A stretch of 6,058 bases of DNA, taken from Bacteroidota bacterium. Its GTDB lineage: Bacteria > Bacteroidota > Bacteroidia > Bacteroidales > UBA932. The notes under the pieces are model-generated. The model was not told the origin of the DNA and searched no databases. It was given only the letters and a program-made list of their open reading frames with translations. Location: NCBI GenBank assembly GCA_017860395.1, contig JAGDMC010000096.1, forward strand, positions 1 to 6,058, written 5' to 3'. Of this stretch, positions 4,687 through 6,058 are shown piece by piece (position 1 is the first letter of the stretch; each line of letters begins with the position of its first letter). The position numbers and the translations under genes are program-made.

Positions 4687-5547
4687 ATGAACAATTCCGA
4701 TTCGACACGAAACGAGTACATTAAACGAATCAACATAGTAGTTGAATACATTGAGTCGCATCTTGACGAGGATATGGACTTATGCAAACTCGCTTCAATG
4801 GCAAATTTTTCGCAATTTCATTTTCATCGTATAACAAAAGCTTTCCTGGGGGAGCCTATTTATTCCTTCATCGCACGAACAAGAGTCGAGACTGCAGCTC
4901 GATTGCTGCGTTATACCAATGATGAAATCTCGGACATTGCCTATCGGATAGGTTTTGAAACGCCATCATCTTTATCCAGAGCTTTTCGAAAGCATTATGG
5001 TATTTCTCCAATAAATTATCGTAAAAACATTAAATTCAAGATTATGGATCCTGTAAGAAAAACGGTTACAATAGAACTTAAGAAACCGGTAATATCGGTT
5101 ATCGAACCAAAACAGGCAATATATATACGCCTGTTGGGAGAATACAAAAGTTTGGATTTCGGTTCGGCCTGGCAAAGTTTGTGGGGGTATGTCAAGAGTG
5201 AAAAACTCTTTTCGGCCGGTATAGAGCATATCGCTGTTTACATAGACGACCCTCATGTTACGGATGTGAATAAATTGCGTACAGATATTTGTCTGGTTGT
5301 CCGCAAACCGGCAGTAGCAAAAAATGAAATTGGCGTTAAGACTATCGAAGGAGGGAAGTACGCCAAATTCACATATATCGGTTCATACGAACATCTGGGC
5401 GAAGTATATGATAAAATTTACTCCGAATGGCTTCCAAACAGCAATGAAACTCTTGGCGACAGAAGCTGCTATGAAAAATACTGCAACAATCCCATGAACA
5501 CTGCTCCTGAGAAGTTGCGGACAGAAATCTATCTGCCTTTGAAATAG
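4687..5547 (+). CDS. AraC-family transcriptional regulator with GyrI-like effector-binding domain
   Basis: This 286-residue regulator has an N-terminal AraC-type DNA-binding domain followed by a GyrI-like ligand domain, the order seen in Rob-like proteins and many Bacteroidota regulators. Residues about 11-113 hold two helix-turn-helix units: the first around LCKLASMANFSQFHFHRITK, the second around ISDIAYRIGFETPSSLSRAF with the family signature FRKHYGISPINYR. Residues about 126-286 form the GyrI-like domain: LRTDICLVV (197-205), TIEGGKYAKFTYIGSYEHL (219-237), a WLP turn, and the closing strand LRTEIYLPL with Glu280. The domain is known to bind small molecules or to act alone as a stress protein; the ligand here is unknown. 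ATG 4687 is chosen; an in-frame GTG lies one codon earlier, directly after TGA TAA stops. It is monocistronic, ends at a strong terminator, and is divergent from secreted-protein copy 2. Confidence 0.94.
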   Translation: MNNSDSTRNEYIKRINIVVEYIESHLDEDMDLCKLASMANFSQFHFHRITKAFLGEPIYSFIARTRVETAARLLRYTNDEISDIAYRIGFETPSSLSRAFRKHYGISPINYRKNIKFKIMDPVRKTVTIELKKPVISVIEPKQAIYIRLLGEYKSLDFGSAWQSLWGYVKSEKLFSAGIEHIAVYIDDPHVTDVNKLRTDICLVVRKPAVAKNEIGVKTIEGGKYAKFTYIGSYEHLGEVYDKIYSEWLPNSNETLGDRSCYEKYCNNPMNTAPEKLRTEIYLPLK

Positions 5548-5594
5548 TTTGACTAGGCGTTCTAAATAATCCCGAAAATTGAGGGAGAGATAAT

Positions 5595-5627
5595 AAAAAT
5601 GGCTTACAAACTGTAAGCCATTTTTTT
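5595..5627. terminator. Strong terminator after the AraC-type gene, likely bidirectional
   Basis: AAAAATGGCTTAC (5595-5607) pairs with GTAAGCCATTTTT (5613-5625) around a 5-nt loop and continues into more T. It terminates the + strand AraC-type gene (stop at 5547). With its A-tract on the left it can also stop the minus-strand acetyltransferase transcript (stop at 5681-5683). Confidence 0.9.
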
Positions 5628-5680
5628 ATTTACACCGGCGGGACATTTTTCAGAAACCTTTCGGATGTATTTGAAAAATA

Positions 5681-6058
5681 TCAAATAGTTGTAATCAATT
5701 CCAAAACCGGATATGTCGGTTCGCTGAATCCGAATTTCCTGTATAGCTTTTCGCCGGCTTTAGTGGTGTGAAGAGAGATTTTGCTGATACCCCGGTTACG
5801 GGCTTCATCTATCAGATGCTGAAGTATCATGGCTGATATTCCGTTGCTTCTAACGTTAGGTATTGTATACATATTCAGAATGTCTCCTTCAAGGTAAGAC
5901 GACTGGTTAAAATCTCCCGGTATTTTCTTAATTACCATTGCCCCAAAGCTGAGAATCTCGCCTTTAAGCTCGGCCATATACGCGAAAAATCGCTTTTCGG
6001 CCAATGCTTCTTTAAAAAAGAGAGTCAGCTCTTCGCTAAGTTTTTTCTGATATTCAGG
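5681..6058 (-). CDS. GNAT-family N-acetyltransferase, N-terminally truncated by the window edge
   Basis: The minus-strand frame is open up to the last base of the window, so the 125 residues here are the C-terminal part of a gene that starts further right; about 30 residues are probably missing. The GNAT (PF00583) core is visible: strand LSFGAMVIKKIP, the acetyl-CoA pyrophosphate loop region in NVRSNGISAMILQHLIDEA, then KISLHTTKAGEKLYRKFGF, where the Tyr and the GF ending are family hallmarks. In the usual R/Q-x-x-G-x-G/A loop, the sequence reads R-S-N-G-I-S, with Ser at the last position. GNAT enzymes transfer acetyl from acetyl-CoA to amines of small molecules or proteins; the substrate cannot be predicted. 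A TTG codon at 6004 is in frame but is not a likely start, because convincing coding sequence (KKLSEELTLFFKEAL) continues upstream of it. Confidence 0.87.
   Translation of the reverse strand, partial: PEYQKKLSEELTLFFKEALAEKRFFAYMAELKGEILSFGAMVIKKIPGDFNQSSYLEGDILNMYTIPNVRSNGISAMILQHLIDEARNRGISKISLHTTKAGEKLYRKFGFSEPTYPVLELITTI

Noticed and set aside
4972..5256. Minus-strand open frame inside the AraC-type gene
   Set aside because: It is antisense to a clear AraC/GyrI-like gene, and its translation has no recognisable motif.

Overview
The window looks like a piece of a Bacteroidota chromosome, probably Bacteroidales. Three genes are preceded by an exact TATATTTG, matching the Bacteroidota -7 consensus TAnnTTTG. 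Leaders are short with weak Shine-Dalgarno signals. The BlaI/BlaR1 pair is of the Bacteroidota kind, with a TonB-like C-terminus on the M56 peptidase. Terminators carry an A-tract and T-tract flanking the stem. No tRNA, rRNA, CRISPR array, insertion sequence or phage gene was seen.

Layout: (1) 1-315, the C-terminal end of a beta-lactamase-family serine hydrolase, followed by a long perfect hairpin. (2) 507-2142, a two-gene blaI-blaR1-type operon on the + strand; its genes overlap by 8 nt, and a candidate operator overlaps its promoter. (3) 2231-4513, three minus-strand genes: two diverged copies of a small secreted protein (DUF4251-like) with a MerR-type regulator between them. The copies share their coding sequence and about 110 bp of upstream DNA, including a 54-nt block with one mismatch. 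(4) 4687-5547, a + strand AraC-type regulator. (5) 5681-6058, the C-terminal part of a GNAT acetyltransferase on the minus strand, entering from the right edge. Every gene junction has a hairpin or terminator-like structure except 4514-4686, which lies between the divergent starts of the second secreted-protein gene and the AraC gene and holds their promoters.

Working together: the window is rich in regulators. BlaI/BlaR1 is a repressor with a membrane protease. The MerR and AraC proteins belong to different DNA-binding families, but both end in a GyrI-like small-molecule-binding domain. A serine hydrolase and an acetyltransferase flank the block. A stress- or drug-sensing neighbourhood is a reasonable inference, but no gene here proves resistance to any compound. 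The least explained elements are the duplicated secreted protein with its strongly conserved upstream block, and the apparent operators in front of blaI and merR. I see no clearly new multi-gene system.
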